Assembly (NCBI GenBank): GCA_013398955.1
Contig: VWPU01006280.1
Span: forward strand, 248,001-312,000
DNA from: Callaeas wilsoni
Lineage: Eukaryota > Chordata > Aves > Passeriformes > Callaeidae
Direction: 5' to 3'
Length of the DNA stretch: 64,000 nucleotides
The position numbers and the translations under genes were made by a program. Every line of letters begins with the position of its first letter. Position 1 is the stretch's first letter. The notes under the pieces were generated by a model. It saw nothing but the letters and a program-made list of their open reading frames with translations. It was not told where the DNA came from and ran no database searches. Positions 1 to 11,505 of this stretch are shown piece by piece.

Positions 1-1494
1 TGTGGATGTGTCTAATTCACAAAGCAATGCAAAATATCTCCTAATTAAATTCAATAATTTCAGTGGAAGTACAAAATAAAGTAAGCAGGGCAGTTTTTTC
101 TATCCTTTTTCAGATCATTTTCAAATCCAAAAATTACTTTTCTTCTTTCTCTTTTCCCAAGTCCTGCACAATGTGAGCAAATGAGTGGTCAACCATAAAT
201 ATTTTACCAGCTAATAAGTAGCAGCAATTGAATGTAGCTAGAAAGGACAGGAACATTGAAGTCAGCATGTCTTCCATCGCTTCTATTTCATCTTTTCATA
301 TTACAGTCTCATTTCTAAATTAGATTTTATTTATCCTGTGTTCCCTCCAGTATTCAGTATTGGAAGTTCCTCACAAAAGTGGTTTTACAGAGATACAAGA
401 ATAATAGCTCAAAGTGTGTGAGGCTTTTGCTTCAGATGTAAGGTTTTCAAATTCATAAAACAGTAATGGCAACACTGCTGTGCAAGCAATCATAAATACC
501 AAAAATATTTTCAATTACACTGTCTAATGTCATTTATCTACTGTAAAATATACAGTTCTTCATTAGAGGCTAATTCCCCAAATGTATTATATGTATATAC
601 ATCAATAATTTGCTGTAACATTTGTTGCTGCTCCCCAAAACAGAGGGCTCTTTTTCACTGTAGTGGACATGCTGTTAAGAATATCAGTGTCCAAGATTTG
701 CAAATACAGGTTATGGGACACTAGAGGTCAGTAATTTACAAGATAAACCATATATCACGTCATTGGCTTCACATAATGCTGCAATAAAAAGGCAGAGTGC
801 TCAAAAGTGTGGTAATATCAAACCTACACAGTTTAACATTTTAGAATATTTTTTATATCTCTAAATCTTTGATTAATAACTAGCAGCAGATTCTCTGGAA
901 TCAGACAGATGGATTAGATAAATACTCTTTATATATTGTATTTTTGTAGAATACAATAGTCTGTCTCTTATAAAGTGCAATTACATCAGATTTACTTCCC
1001 TTGGGACATGCCACTTTCTCAGAAAACAGGAAGATAAATACAAGAGAAGTATTCACTAGATGCATTTATATTGAAAGCCATGCAGCAAATTGTTGTGTAT
1101 CAGAAAGAGAACTTAGAATCTATATAAATTACATAACCTCAGACAGAGTTTGTTGGGTTTTTTTAAATTGTAATCATAAAGGTAGCACAAAAAATGAGGC
1201 ACCAAAAATGTAATTTTTTGAAGGGCCATAGTGACAGAAAAATCACTCAGAACCAGTGATTCCTGAACAAAGCCACTCTGTCTCAGGTGAAATTTTTGCT
1301 GCTGTTCTTACCTGTGGAAAAGAATCAGAGATTCAATCCTACAGCACCTTGTACCTGGGACATGAAGAGCTGGCAGTAAATGCTGCTCTGACACTTTGGA
1401 AGCTGTTGATCTTTCTTTGCCACCACACTTGTGTGTGTGCACATGTCACAGGTATGCAGATATACATATAGATAGATATAGCTGATACAGAGAG

Positions 1495-1495
<1 letters not shown>

Positions 1496-1543
<48 letters not shown>
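1496..1543. repeat. GATA tetranucleotide microsatellite, 12 units
   Basis: Twelve uninterrupted GATA units (48 bp) in a NEBL intron, preceded by imperfect GATA and GA units from about 1470. It produces the repeated Tyr-Leu-Ser-Ile peptides seen in spurious minus-strand frames. It is probably polymorphic in length. Confidence 0.97.
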
Positions 1544-1854
1544 TGCATGCAAGTGCTCAGGCAAGCCACAGATGGCATTGACTTGATGTCTGCCCCAGGC
1601 CCCTTGCTGAAGAAGGACAGGGATGATAACACACAAACATTCTCCTTGTCTCCTGTCTGATAGCAGGCTATGAAATCTCCACAGCAGGGAAGTTCTGCAC
1701 AGGTGTAATTTGAAAATCTCATCACTGAAGAAGAAGTAACACTCCTTTGCTATTCCTTAGTTTATCCACACATAAAATGGGGTAGCTAGGACTGGCTCAG
1801 AACCATTAATAAAGTACCTTCAAATCCCAAAATAAAAGTGTCATGTAATTCCAA

Positions 1855-1878
1855 ATTATTATTATTATTATTATTATT
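1855..1878. repeat. ATT trinucleotide microsatellite, 8 units
   Basis: Eight perfect ATT units (24 bp) in the same NEBL intron. Confidence 0.95.
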
Positions 1879-2046
1879 CACACTACAGTATGCACTAATT
1901 ACAGCCTTTTAAGTCACTTCATCTTTAAACAAAATTGTTATTTGAAATAAGCCATCCTTCCCCTGCTAAAAATCACAGTATTCAACTGAAAGAGTTTTTA
2001 GGAAGGATAAGAAGCCAAGAAAATTCTTCAGTCTTTTAGATCTTAC

Positions 2047-2151
2047 CTCAGAAATAAAAGCACCGAGGCTTTTCACATGTTTTAGCTGCGGGGTGTCAGG
2101 TACAAATATGCACTTGCCTTTAGATTTTTTAAACTCTTCTTTATAGTGTAT
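2047..2151 (-). CDS. NEBL: NEBL (nebulette) coding exon 3, nebulin repeat
   Basis: This is an internal exon of 105 bp (35 codons, phase 0 at both ends). The acceptor is ttgtag and the donor is GAG|gtaaga. It reads IHYKEEFKKSKGKC, then a VPDTPQLKHVKSLGAFISE segment. This is one nebulin-type actin-binding module, with the YKEEFKKSKGK core followed by the PDTP and HVK positions typical of nebulin repeats. Its length and most residues agree with the third coding exon of vertebrate nebulette as I know it. Nebulette is a cardiac Z-disc protein that binds actin along the thin-filament end. The exon follows exon 2 (8574-8645) in frame after a 6.4-kb intron. The next exon would lie below position 1; I did not find it in the first 2 kb. 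Confidence 0.95.
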
Positions 2152-5100
2152 CTACAAAGAAGAGAAAAAGAAGTTTAATTATTCTTAAAAACACACACAC
2201 ACATTAAAGTAAACATTGATTATTTTTATTTTTATTTTTTTAATTATTTCTATTTTACTTTATTCATGGATATTGTGCTGGGCAGCTTGCAAATACCTCC
2301 GGCTGGATCAAATTAAACCATAAAGAGAAGCTACCAGTTCTCACGCACATTACCAGGGCTATGTAAAAGTCACAGAACTCTTTAATAATATAGATGAAAA
2401 AGATAGGATTTTTTTCTCTACATCTAGAGCACATTTTCACTACTGCTGCAGATGTTTTAGTATCTCTAAAGAAAGAAGAATCAAGTAATTGATCTCCTTG
2501 ATCCTTGATCTCAAAGATAAAAATTGTTTAACTTCTAACATAGACCTAGCAAGCACAGAATCTGTATAACATCATCAAATGCCCCTTTATGAATCCAAGA
2601 GTTACATGAATAAATTCAGGAAGCCACTGCCAAACCATTGCCTACAAAGCACCCAACAGTCATGACATTCAGATAATAACAGAATTTCTCTAATACCAAA
2701 CAAATTTTAAATTGAGGCATTTTTTAAAATGTGTATGCACAAAGGAAACCATTTTGGGAAAAAAAAAAAAAACCACCAGAACACTATAACATATTTAGAA
2801 AAAAAAAATTCAAATGAATTTTTTTTAAATAACCAACCTTTTTCTTACACTAACCTTTTTCTTACAATGGGGCAAACAGTATGGGCAGGTATAATAATCA
2901 CATGAGTGTTGCTGAAGTGAGTTATTGGTTTTTTAGTGAGAATGCAAGAAGGATAAAATCTATGGACATGGTTAACTTGTAGGAACATTCATTATATAAG
3001 AACTGCATGAAGAAAGATGGTGAATTATGATGAGATGGACTAAATAAGTTTTAGAGACAGACACTTTACAAAGATAGCCTTAGATGTTTTCAGTGACATT
3101 TCTATCTTTGTACAGAGAATTGTTTAGATCAATGCAAATTGAATTACTTAGTACTAAGCTTTCATGGTTATTATCTGCTACCATTTCTCTAACCTCATTT
3201 TCACATTCTGCATAACAGCAGCTTGAATTTATGCACTCTAGACTTGCTGACAAGCACTGACAGAAGCAATATGATCTGCATCTGAGCATTACAGAAATAT
3301 GCAGCCTTAATATCCTCTTTCTCTGAATCCTTAATGGATATCACAAGTTCTAGTCTATGCTCCTCTACAGGGACTTGGAAAACTTACAAGAAGGATGGCA
3401 GCTTACACAGAATCAGCTCCTCTGCTTTCTAAGGCAAACTTTGTGTCCACTGAAAAATGGATTAGATAATGCCGAATTCATCTAAAACTCATGACTACTT
3501 AATCCTCACACAGGAAACAATTTTGGTTGATACTGAGCTCGTTCAGATTTGGACTACTGAAAGAATCTACATGTCACTTCCAAATCACATCATCTGCTTT
3601 TGTGGACTCCAGTCTATTCTTTAAAAAAACCTTTTGGTGAACAATGGGTGTAACATTACTGTGTCATGACTTTACTCAGGGAACGCACAAAGCCAGTAGT
3701 TCACGTAACCTGTGTGTGACACCATACTCCCAGGTCATCACAGAGCAACACACAAAAAAGGCAATTTTATGATAAACATGAGCAGGCACTTACTGTTCAA
3801 CCTGCACAGAGTGTACAGAAGTTTACAGAGCTGACTGTCTACTGGGTGGGTTTGATGGCATTCCCAGTAGAAACTCCTGTAAAGCTGTGACTCTGGCATA
3901 GGAGACAGGGAGTCTTGCTGCTCACAACTTAGATAAATCACCCACAGACATCTGAAACCCGACTGTAATTATATCCACTTTAATTACAGAGCAATAATTA
4001 CATTCAAAACTCAAACACGAAAGCTTTCTAAGGTATCTCTTAATTGGGGGGAACGACAAAACATGACTAGAAGAATGTTCTGCTGTAGAAGTCATGCTTT
4101 CAAAAGAATTGAGAGAGGTAAATGAGTAATGCCACCTCCTTAATCCTTTATTATTCACATTTGTTACAGTAAACCATAGAAGCCACAAAATGCACACTGA
4201 CTCAAATGGGCAATTTAGAGAGAACATATAACAAAATGTTTGGTCAAACTCTGATCCAACAAACTCCATTCTGCTACAGTAGAGTTCCACATTGCTTGGA
4301 ATCAGAAGGATGGAAGATGAAATGGGACAAGTGTAATGAAGTCATGACATCTGCAGTTAAAAAACATATTTAGTGTAAATGATGCAAGGTAGAGGCTCAA
4401 GAGGTTGACTATGATCGAACATAACCAATGGTTGGAATGAATAGGCAGAGAAGCTAATATTCCTCTTCAAAATCTGTAATTAAAAATTCAGATGTCTGAA
4501 ATACTGAATAGGAAATTTTGCTTGCAAATGGCCTACCCCTCACTACGAAATATGCTGTCTAGGTTGAGCAGATCTGGTAAGCCTTTTGAAAAAACCAAAT
4601 AGGAAAAATTTGCAAATGATGGCCTGGAGCCACTGCTCTTTCAATATGCTTCTGAAGTTCAATAGCTCCCTAAAGGCCCAATTCTTCATAGTTCTCTCCA
4701 GATCCTTTTCTTCTCCCTGACTCATCATAAAACTAACTCTGACTGCAGCACAACTATCCAATAAAGTAGATTAAAATTCCTAGACAACCACCAAAACAGT
4801 AAGCTTCAAGCTGCATTTTTTTCTTAATGGATATTATATGGAAAGATCAACTTCATAAAACAAGGGCATCCAACCTTTAAGCTGAAGCTTCCTGGTTCAC
4901 CAAGAAAATTCATCTCACCCGTGGCCTGTTCCATCAGCCTTTTTCAGGGGGAAACACAGAAGGGAGACTGTGGGCTAAAGGAAAGACTCCAAAGGTAACA
5001 GTATAATCCAAGAAGCCACAATTTCTTTTATTCAGGGACACATGCTCATGTAACTTTAATATGGATATACTCAGAAAACTATTCTAAATAATTTTAACAT

Positions 5101-5297
5101 CAATGGTGTAACCATGTCAATAGTCATCATGCCAAGATCCATTGTAGAACTGTCATATCTAAAATACCCATTTTTGTTTAGAAAAACAACAAAAATGTCT
5201 GAACCTTCTTAACTAGCTTTTATTCTGGAAAAAAAGGGAACCTCTTTCAATTAAGGATTCACTTTCCAACCCTGTGTTTCTGAACTTACAATCTCTC

Positions 5298-5382
5298 ATA
5301 AGACTAAGGACTGTGTCAGACCACAGATCCATCTAATACAGAATCCTTTCTCTGTGGCCATAGGAACTTAGAGAAAAGCAAG
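5298..5382. repeat. Ancient interspersed repeat fragment
   Basis: The stretch around gtcagaccacagatccatct followed by a cctttctctgtggccat element resembles a second copy at 38163-38240. Both resemble an old sauropsid retroposon end with a core like 'agaccaaaggtccatctagcc'. The copies are strongly diverged. The family name is not assigned. Confidence 0.4.
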
Positions 5383-6429
5383 AGAAAATGGCAGGCATGC
5401 AGTATTATTACTAAAATACATAGCATTTTAGTAATCTCCAGCAATTTCAAACTCAAGGTCATCTTGAGTTAGAGGCTGTGACTAATAATGGTGAGTCCAG
5501 GAGAACAGCTGCACCCAGAATTATGTAGTCAAAACCCTTTTGGTTTTGCACAGTATTTCCACTCTTGGCTCTAGGTCTTTCTGGACTTTGCTCTGTAACA
5601 GAGACATCCTAAAGTAAAGCTGGACTCTATGCAAAGACAGAAAAATAGCAAGCAGTTCTATTTTTTGCTTTAGAGGATAAGAAGTGCTGGTACCACTCAT
5701 TACCAAAATTCAGCAGAATCTTCAGAAGGCAGCGTCTGCCATTCTACCAAAAAGGATTATGATAGTTTGGTCAATTACCTTCTATAATTGTTCCCATCTC
5801 TGCTTATAACAGTACTGACAACATCACACCACATAATCAAAACAAAGAAGAGATGAAAATGCACTACAAGCAAATGGACAAGCTCAATTTCAATGTGGAA
5901 GAGAAAAGGCCTGGAGAGGAAGGCAATTCATATAAATCAAACACACATGACAGTTTTGAAAACATCTGTGGAATAAAATTTCATAATAGAGGGAGATTAA
6001 ATGGAATGACTGTCGAGAGAAACAATCCAGGGGGTATCACAGCCACAGAACAAACATCTGCCAACCTCAAATGAAACTGGGGATTTTCTCAAGAACCGGA
6101 GCACATAAACACTTCACAACTTTCCCCATGTACAGCTCAAGGCTGGCAAGTACAGATGCACCAAGGGCTGCCAGTTTAACGCTTTTTCAAAACCACATTG
6201 CCAAATTAAAGTCAGCCTGCAAAGAATGCAGGGCAAGCGTAATACAATCCCAGTATCTCAGGCATGTGCACTCCTGGCTCTGCATTCTGATGGAGGAGTT
6301 GTGCTGACAGCTTCACCATCAGAAAAGCACAATCACCCAGTCTTGTGGTCAGCAAGGACACAGGCTGCTCCCCCAAGGTCATCTGAGGGCCAAACTAAAA
6401 GCGCCGTAAAACCCCTATACAAATAAAAT

Positions 6430-6483
6430 GCACAAAGGTACACCAATCATAAATCCGCACAAAGGTACACCAATCATAAATCC
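6430..6483. repeat. 27-bp tandem duplication
   Basis: Two identical adjacent copies of a 27-bp unit starting gcacaaaggtacaccaatca, followed by a degraded partial third copy (tgcaaaggttcat) to about 6500. The perfect identity implies recent duplication. Confidence 0.95.
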
Positions 6484-8573
6484 ATGCAAAGGTTCATGCT
6501 AAAAAGCATGAGGAATATATAAAAAGTTCTGAACATCAACAAGTCAAAAATTGAAGGTAAGAATGCAAACTCCTTGCAGTTTATTAGCCTCCACAATGAA
6601 ACGTGCAGGGTGAGGAATTTATACCCAGGCACAAAGGAGTTCACTGGTCAGAAGAAATTCCATTATAGCAAAAATTCTGGGCAACAAAATTCATATTCTA
6701 TGAATATTCCATTCAAGCCAATGAAGAAAAACCTACTGATTTCATCAGAGGCTGAATAAGGTCCCAAAGCTAGATGTTATTTTTAAATACAGAGCCTCTT
6801 TTTTGAAATTAGATTGGTCTGGACCATTATATATTGTTCTTGCTTTAAAAGCATTAATAACACATTGCCATTATGCCTGACATATCTCAAGGAAAATCTA
6901 ACACACTTGCAGGCTAAACGCATCACAAGTTTTCAGCAAAAGCTCACATCCCTGAACCATTATAAGCTGTAGAAGCCTGGCTTGACTTAGTTATTCACCT
7001 TAGCTCTCAAGCCCCTGCAGAAAATCCAAGGAAATACAGTCACTCCATTTATCCATTAATTAAGAGCCACAGCCAACATTACTCCTAATGGATACAAAGC
7101 AGAATAATAATTCCTTTTCAATTAGAGAAAGATTTCTTCAGCATTTTTCAAGAAGTTTTCGTTTTTAAGAACAGTGACCATGTTTCGAAAGAAGCTGCAT
7201 GGACGCAATAAATGTATATTGGGTCATGTAAGTGCTTCAGGTCCATTTTCATTTTTGCCTTTACATGAGTTGACAGGCACTTAACACACCATATGCCCCT
7301 TCTTCCCAAAGAAAGCATATATATAATATATCTATCAGTAAAAACATTATTAATCTCTACTACTTCCTAAAGTAGGTTGAGTTTATAAGGGAGCCATCTT
7401 GGCAGCTTCTCTTAAGGATCTATCCAATTTTCAGCATTCTTTCTGTGAAAATTGAAGTAGACAGTATATGGACAAGTGAAGGAGGAAACTTTGACCTTGT
7501 CAAGTCACACTTTCAAGCCAGCACTTAACGCTTTACACATCCCAGATACTGTTCTTCTGAGTTAACTATTCTTTTCTGATACACAAATCCTAAAACCTTA
7601 TACCTAAAATGTAGATTCTGCATGTTCTATTCCCATTAAATCAACAACCCAAACCTAAATATTGGATTACAGCACAACATGAGCCAGACACCATTTTTCA
7701 GTTTCTTTAGAACATTTGTTGAAGCAAGTCACTCTCTCCTCAGAAAGGTCTCCTTTCCTGACAGCCAGCTTTCTCACAGGAGAAATATCACTCTACACCC
7801 ATGCACATGAAGGGACAAAGTTACTTTTCAGACAGACTGTCCCAGAGGGAAACAAAAATAAATTTCCATCAAGGTAAATCTGATGCTGTTACATTGAAGC
7901 AATCAGATCTACTCCAATTTAAAATGTCTTGGACCTGATCTATGATGTTTAAATAATGTTTATATAACTGATCCACAGTTTTAAAAATCTGTAAAATTTA
8001 ACTAAACTAAATCAAGAATTAGCTAGTTAAATAATTTTTAAGATATTCTAGCATTTCAGTGGATTTGTCCTATAAGCATAGTGACTAACAATATGCTGAG
8101 CAGTTTTGGGCATCTATCAGCACAGAACAAAAGGCAACACTCAAAATTCATCTTTTATTTTTAACCTCCTTCCCTACAGCTATGTATACTGGAACCTAGT
8201 TTTGTTCAAATCAATTAAACTGCATAGGATTAGGCTACAACCAGAAAAAATACCACTTTTTCCTGATGAAAGCAGCCAAGGTGTTCTCATGGCAGGCACC
8301 GTCTGCCTGAGACCCACATTTTGAAACCCTCTCCTTTCTAGGGCCTATGCCTCGAACCATCCAAGTGCTCTGAAAAGCTCATTCTTCTGTGGCAGATAAT
8401 TTACGGTACCAGAGTAATCTGTGCTTTTCTATTATTTTGTGTGCTTGTATTATTTTAGCCTTAGATGGGCACATGCTACACTGTACATATTTGAGAAAAT
8501 ACGTATCATAAATATAAATGCACTTGAAAAAAGAAATGCAAATATGAGGATGCAAATAGTCACCACCACTTAC

Positions 8574-8645
8574 ATCACTTATTAATTCACTGCATTTTCG
8601 GGCCAGTTCCATATTTCTGTCCTCAATAACAGGCTTGAGGAAGAT
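8574..8645 (-). CDS. NEBL: NEBL (nebulette) coding exon 2, start of first nebulin repeat
   Basis: This is a 72-bp exon (24 codons, phase 0 at both ends) between acceptor tctttcag and donor GAT|gtaagtg. It encodes IFLKPVIEDRNMELARKCSE followed by LISD. It corresponds to the KPVIED...MELARKC.ELISD segment near the N terminus of nebulette and precedes exon 3 in frame. Oddity: the residue before KPVIED is Leu, where the human protein as I recall it has Tyr, so the usual YK pair of a nebulin module is LK here. It is separated from exon 1 by an unusually short intron of 95 bp. Confidence 0.95.
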
Positions 8646-8740
8646 CTGAAAGAGAAAGGTAATCATTCCAGGTTTATTGCTCTAAAGAGTAAAAACAGAA
8701 GGAAATAAGTATCTTGCAAAACTATTGAGGTTTAACTCAC

Positions 8741-8809
8741 CTTTTCTTCTTCTTCTTCCCAATCCTCATTTTCATCCTCCCTGAGATCCTGAATGACAGA
8801 CACTCGCAT
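8741..8809 (-). CDS. NEBL: NEBL (nebulette) first coding exon, start codon
   Basis: This exon holds the start of the long muscle isoform: 23 codons from ATG at 8809-8807 to donor AAG|gtgag. The peptide begins MRVSVIQDLREDENEDWEEE and ends in further Glu and Lys. The MRV start and a strongly acidic N-terminal segment are hallmarks of nebulette, whose human version is, as I recall, a few residues longer here. A run of GAA/GAG codons gives a glutamate tract that is also a small CTT-type repeat in the DNA, so length may vary. The start was chosen because it gives the conserved MRV and lies in frame with exons 2 and 3. The 5' UTR lies above 8809; its upstream limit cannot be seen from sequence alone. 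Confidence 0.93.
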
Positions 8810-9110
8810 TTTAATACTTTGCAGGAAACAATGAAAACTCTTAAAAGGTTCAGTGCTGCAGGAAACAGCTCAGACCCTCCAGTATGCCTGGAATCAATGC
8901 TCCATTTGTGTCCCCCACTGCACTTAACCCTACCACGGCTCCTTCCTTATTTAGGCAGCACTTGACAGTCTTTATCTGAACAATTCAGAGTGAGTGAACT
9001 GAAAGGCATTGCAGATGGCCTTGCTGGCTATCACTCACAGCAGAGCTAATGCTTTTTTACTGATAAAATATAATTAAATGACCTATCCCCAGCAACTATT
9101 TTTAAAATTA
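8810..9110 (-). promoter_or_regulatory. NEBL: Putative internal muscle promoter of NEBL
   Basis: The region directly upstream of the nebulette start codon holds several matches to cardiac and muscle factor sites. A perfect MEF2 consensus CTATTTTTAA lies at 9096-9105. WGATAR sites lie at 8972-8977 (AGATAA on the minus strand) and 9028-9033 (TGATAG). An 11-bp CC(A/T)7GG element lies at 8945-8955, one base longer than a canonical CArG box; it could alternatively act as a TATA-like element giving a leader of roughly 110-130 bases. The motifs are seen directly. That they form a promoter is inference from position and from the known heart-restricted expression of nebulette. Confidence 0.5.
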
Positions 9111-10789
9111 CTATGAACACAATTAAAATACTGTGATGTAGTTAATTTGTAACATAAGTAATTTAGTAAAATTAACAGGATGAAAAGGGGAACATTGACT
9201 CTAACTTTACGGGAAAACTGCCCAATTCTAAGATTAAAGGCATCAGTGACTTCAAAATCAGCTATCAGAAAACTCTATTTTACTGGCCAAATAATAATGC
9301 TTCTTGCTTAAAAAAGCACACTATTCTCATTTTCCAGCAGATGTAACTGCTAGTATATTTTTTCAGAATTACTTCTTTTCCACAAAGCTTATAGAATTCC
9401 TTAAATGCTTTCCATATCATGTCAGCTGCAGGTTAAACCTGTGCATACATAGATACAAACAAGTCTGTATTACAAGCATACATGGCTATGTATTTACACA
9501 AACATGTATGTTCCTTCACTCACAAACTGTCATGGTCTGTAGCCTAAAAACCAACCTTTTTCAGTACGAAGTCACTGACTCCAGCTGCAATCAAAGTGAA
9601 AGATATCCTTATGTTGATTGCGTGCAGTGTCAGTGTTTACTTCTGTAAAACAAGCAAGAAGACATTACAAGACCAATTGAAGAAACTAGCATTTTAATAT
9701 CATTCTTCTTTCTAAACTGTAGCTTGTATATTTCTCATTTTGTAGAGGTCATGATTTTGAACTTCATCTAGCAAAGTCATTCACCACTACGCGGCTTTGC
9801 AATCAGGCAAAGATATAAGGAATGCATGCTGTTAAACTCTTCAAAGAACTTTAAGTACATGTGCCCAAACACAATGTCCTTAGAGCTTATTTAAAAACAC
9901 AGATTTCCTTAGAAAAAGAAACATTTCAAAGATGAGAAAAAATACAGCATTTGATTTAGTTAAGGTCTAAAAATTTGAAAAATTAAGTATTAAGAACAAA
10001 GGCAGGAACTGCTTTCAGCCTAAACCAAGAGATAGAACTCTTTATACATAAATAGTACAGAAAGCTTCCAGACTTTCCATTCCACTCTCAAATATAAGTT
10101 TCCTAAAGTTCAGGTTTGTATTGGCATTGCTGAAGTTCTGATTTAAACCTAGAAGTCTAATTTGCATAGGTGAGAATTACCTGTGATATATGCTGACTGC
10201 TTTTGGAGTTCAGGGTGCTTCATCCTGGTGGAAACAAATGGTTTAGCCTTATGAGTATTCACAGTAACAGGTCTTTTTTGAAGATTATGGCTACAGAAAA
10301 TATATTCCTAAACAACAGACTTATGCATGATTTTAAGGACCACACAGTAAGGAGACAGAATATCTACAAAAATGTCAGACAGAAATGCAGCACTAAGGCT
10401 TCACTATGGGATTTTTGTGATAATACTGCCAATACTACATTCTTTCAGTGCAGTTAATTTCCTTTTCCTTCCTACAATTAATAATTTTTTTAAGTGGAGA
10501 CATTGAAAAATATTTAAGAGGGTATAGAAGTGTTATTAGCAGCTGCAAAGCTTGCTGAACCTGGGGAAATCTTTTGCTATTTTTTGCACTGGAAAGTAAA
10601 TATGGTTAAAATTGCAACAACAAAACTGTTCGTGTTTTGAGGCAAAAGGGAGGTGTTTGGCTTTTTAACATGCTTTTAACATTATATCTGGTGGGTTTTC
10701 AGCAGCTGGACAGACCAAAACTTATATATTAATTCTGGTTCTCCTGCAATGGCTTCTGCATAATCACAATCTGCCAGATCAATTTTGGT

Positions 10790-10880
10790 CAGCCGTGAAG
10801 TGATCAGGCAGTTGGACTACACAGTCACTAAAAGCCCCTTCCAACTGAACTATTCTACTACATCCCATTCTACTTTATTT
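10790..10880 (+). repeat. CR1 LINE 3' end fragment, plus orientation
   Basis: The sequence around cagttggactacacagtcac, then a cttccaactgaactattcta stretch, is the typical end of avian CR1 elements (a GTTGGACTA ... CCTTCCAAC ... ATTCTA octamer tail). It is heavily 5'-truncated and diverged. Confidence 0.65.
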
Positions 10881-11340
10881 TACTATCTGTAACCACTTTG
10901 GTACAATTCTTTTTTTCTCATTTTTGCATGATCTGAGTCAGGCATAACTAAGCATTCAAATACCCTGTGCCCCATGGAACTTCCATAATACAAGGATTAA
11001 AAGACAGCTGCTATAACTCATCATATTAAAGAAAAATACACTACTATGCACAAAGGGAGTAAGGGAAAAAAATCACAGAATCAACTAACCATACACAAGT
11101 TATTCAAAATTCCACTTTTCAGATAACAGATGCAGTAAGATATTACATGACGGAGAAACCTCACTTTTTTTCACCCTCCTCAAAACACTGAATATTATCA
11201 GAAAACATTCACTGTGCAATAAAGCAAGCCTGCCAATTTAATATATCCAGGCATATTCAGGGAAGAATTTGTTAGGACCATTTAAGAGTTGCATGGTTTA
11301 GAAATGCACTATGATTTGATTAGCAGCCCGTAAGCCAAGA

Positions 11341-11505
11341 AGAATCATAGAAAGGCTGGGGTGGGAACGGACTTTAAAGATAATCCAGTTCCAACCTCCC
11401 CTGCCATGGGCAAAGGTGCCACCCACTAGATCAGACTGCTCAAGGCCCCATCCAACCTGGCCTTGTTCAAATGGCCTTGAACACTAGCAGGCATGGGAAA
11501 GAAGC
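11341..11505 (-). repeat. CR1 LINE 3' fragment, minus orientation
   Basis: It starts with agaatcatagaaaggctggg (the reverse-complemented CR1 tail), continues with the ccagttccaacctcccctgc block and ends near the tggccttgaacact block. Only the last 165 bp or so of a CR1 are present, the usual 5' truncation. Confidence 0.85.

Larger units (their letters stand above)
1..2046 (-). other. NEBL: NEBL intron downstream of coding exon 3
   Basis: This is intron sequence with no recognised exon. It contains a GATA microsatellite and an ATT microsatellite, listed separately. I looked for the next nebulin-repeat exon here and found none. Confidence 0.7.
2152..8573 (-). other. NEBL: NEBL intron between coding exons 2 and 3
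   Basis: A 6.4-kb intron with no further exon that I can support. It contains a short 27-bp tandem duplication and an ancient repeat fragment, listed separately, plus A- and T-runs near 2760-2830. Small open frames here (for example 5853-6307) lack splice signals and resemble nothing known to me. Confidence 0.7.

Noticed and set aside
1325..1725. Minus-strand frames of 103 and 128 codons
   Set aside because: They run through the GATA microsatellite, which yields repeated YLSI peptides; no gene features.
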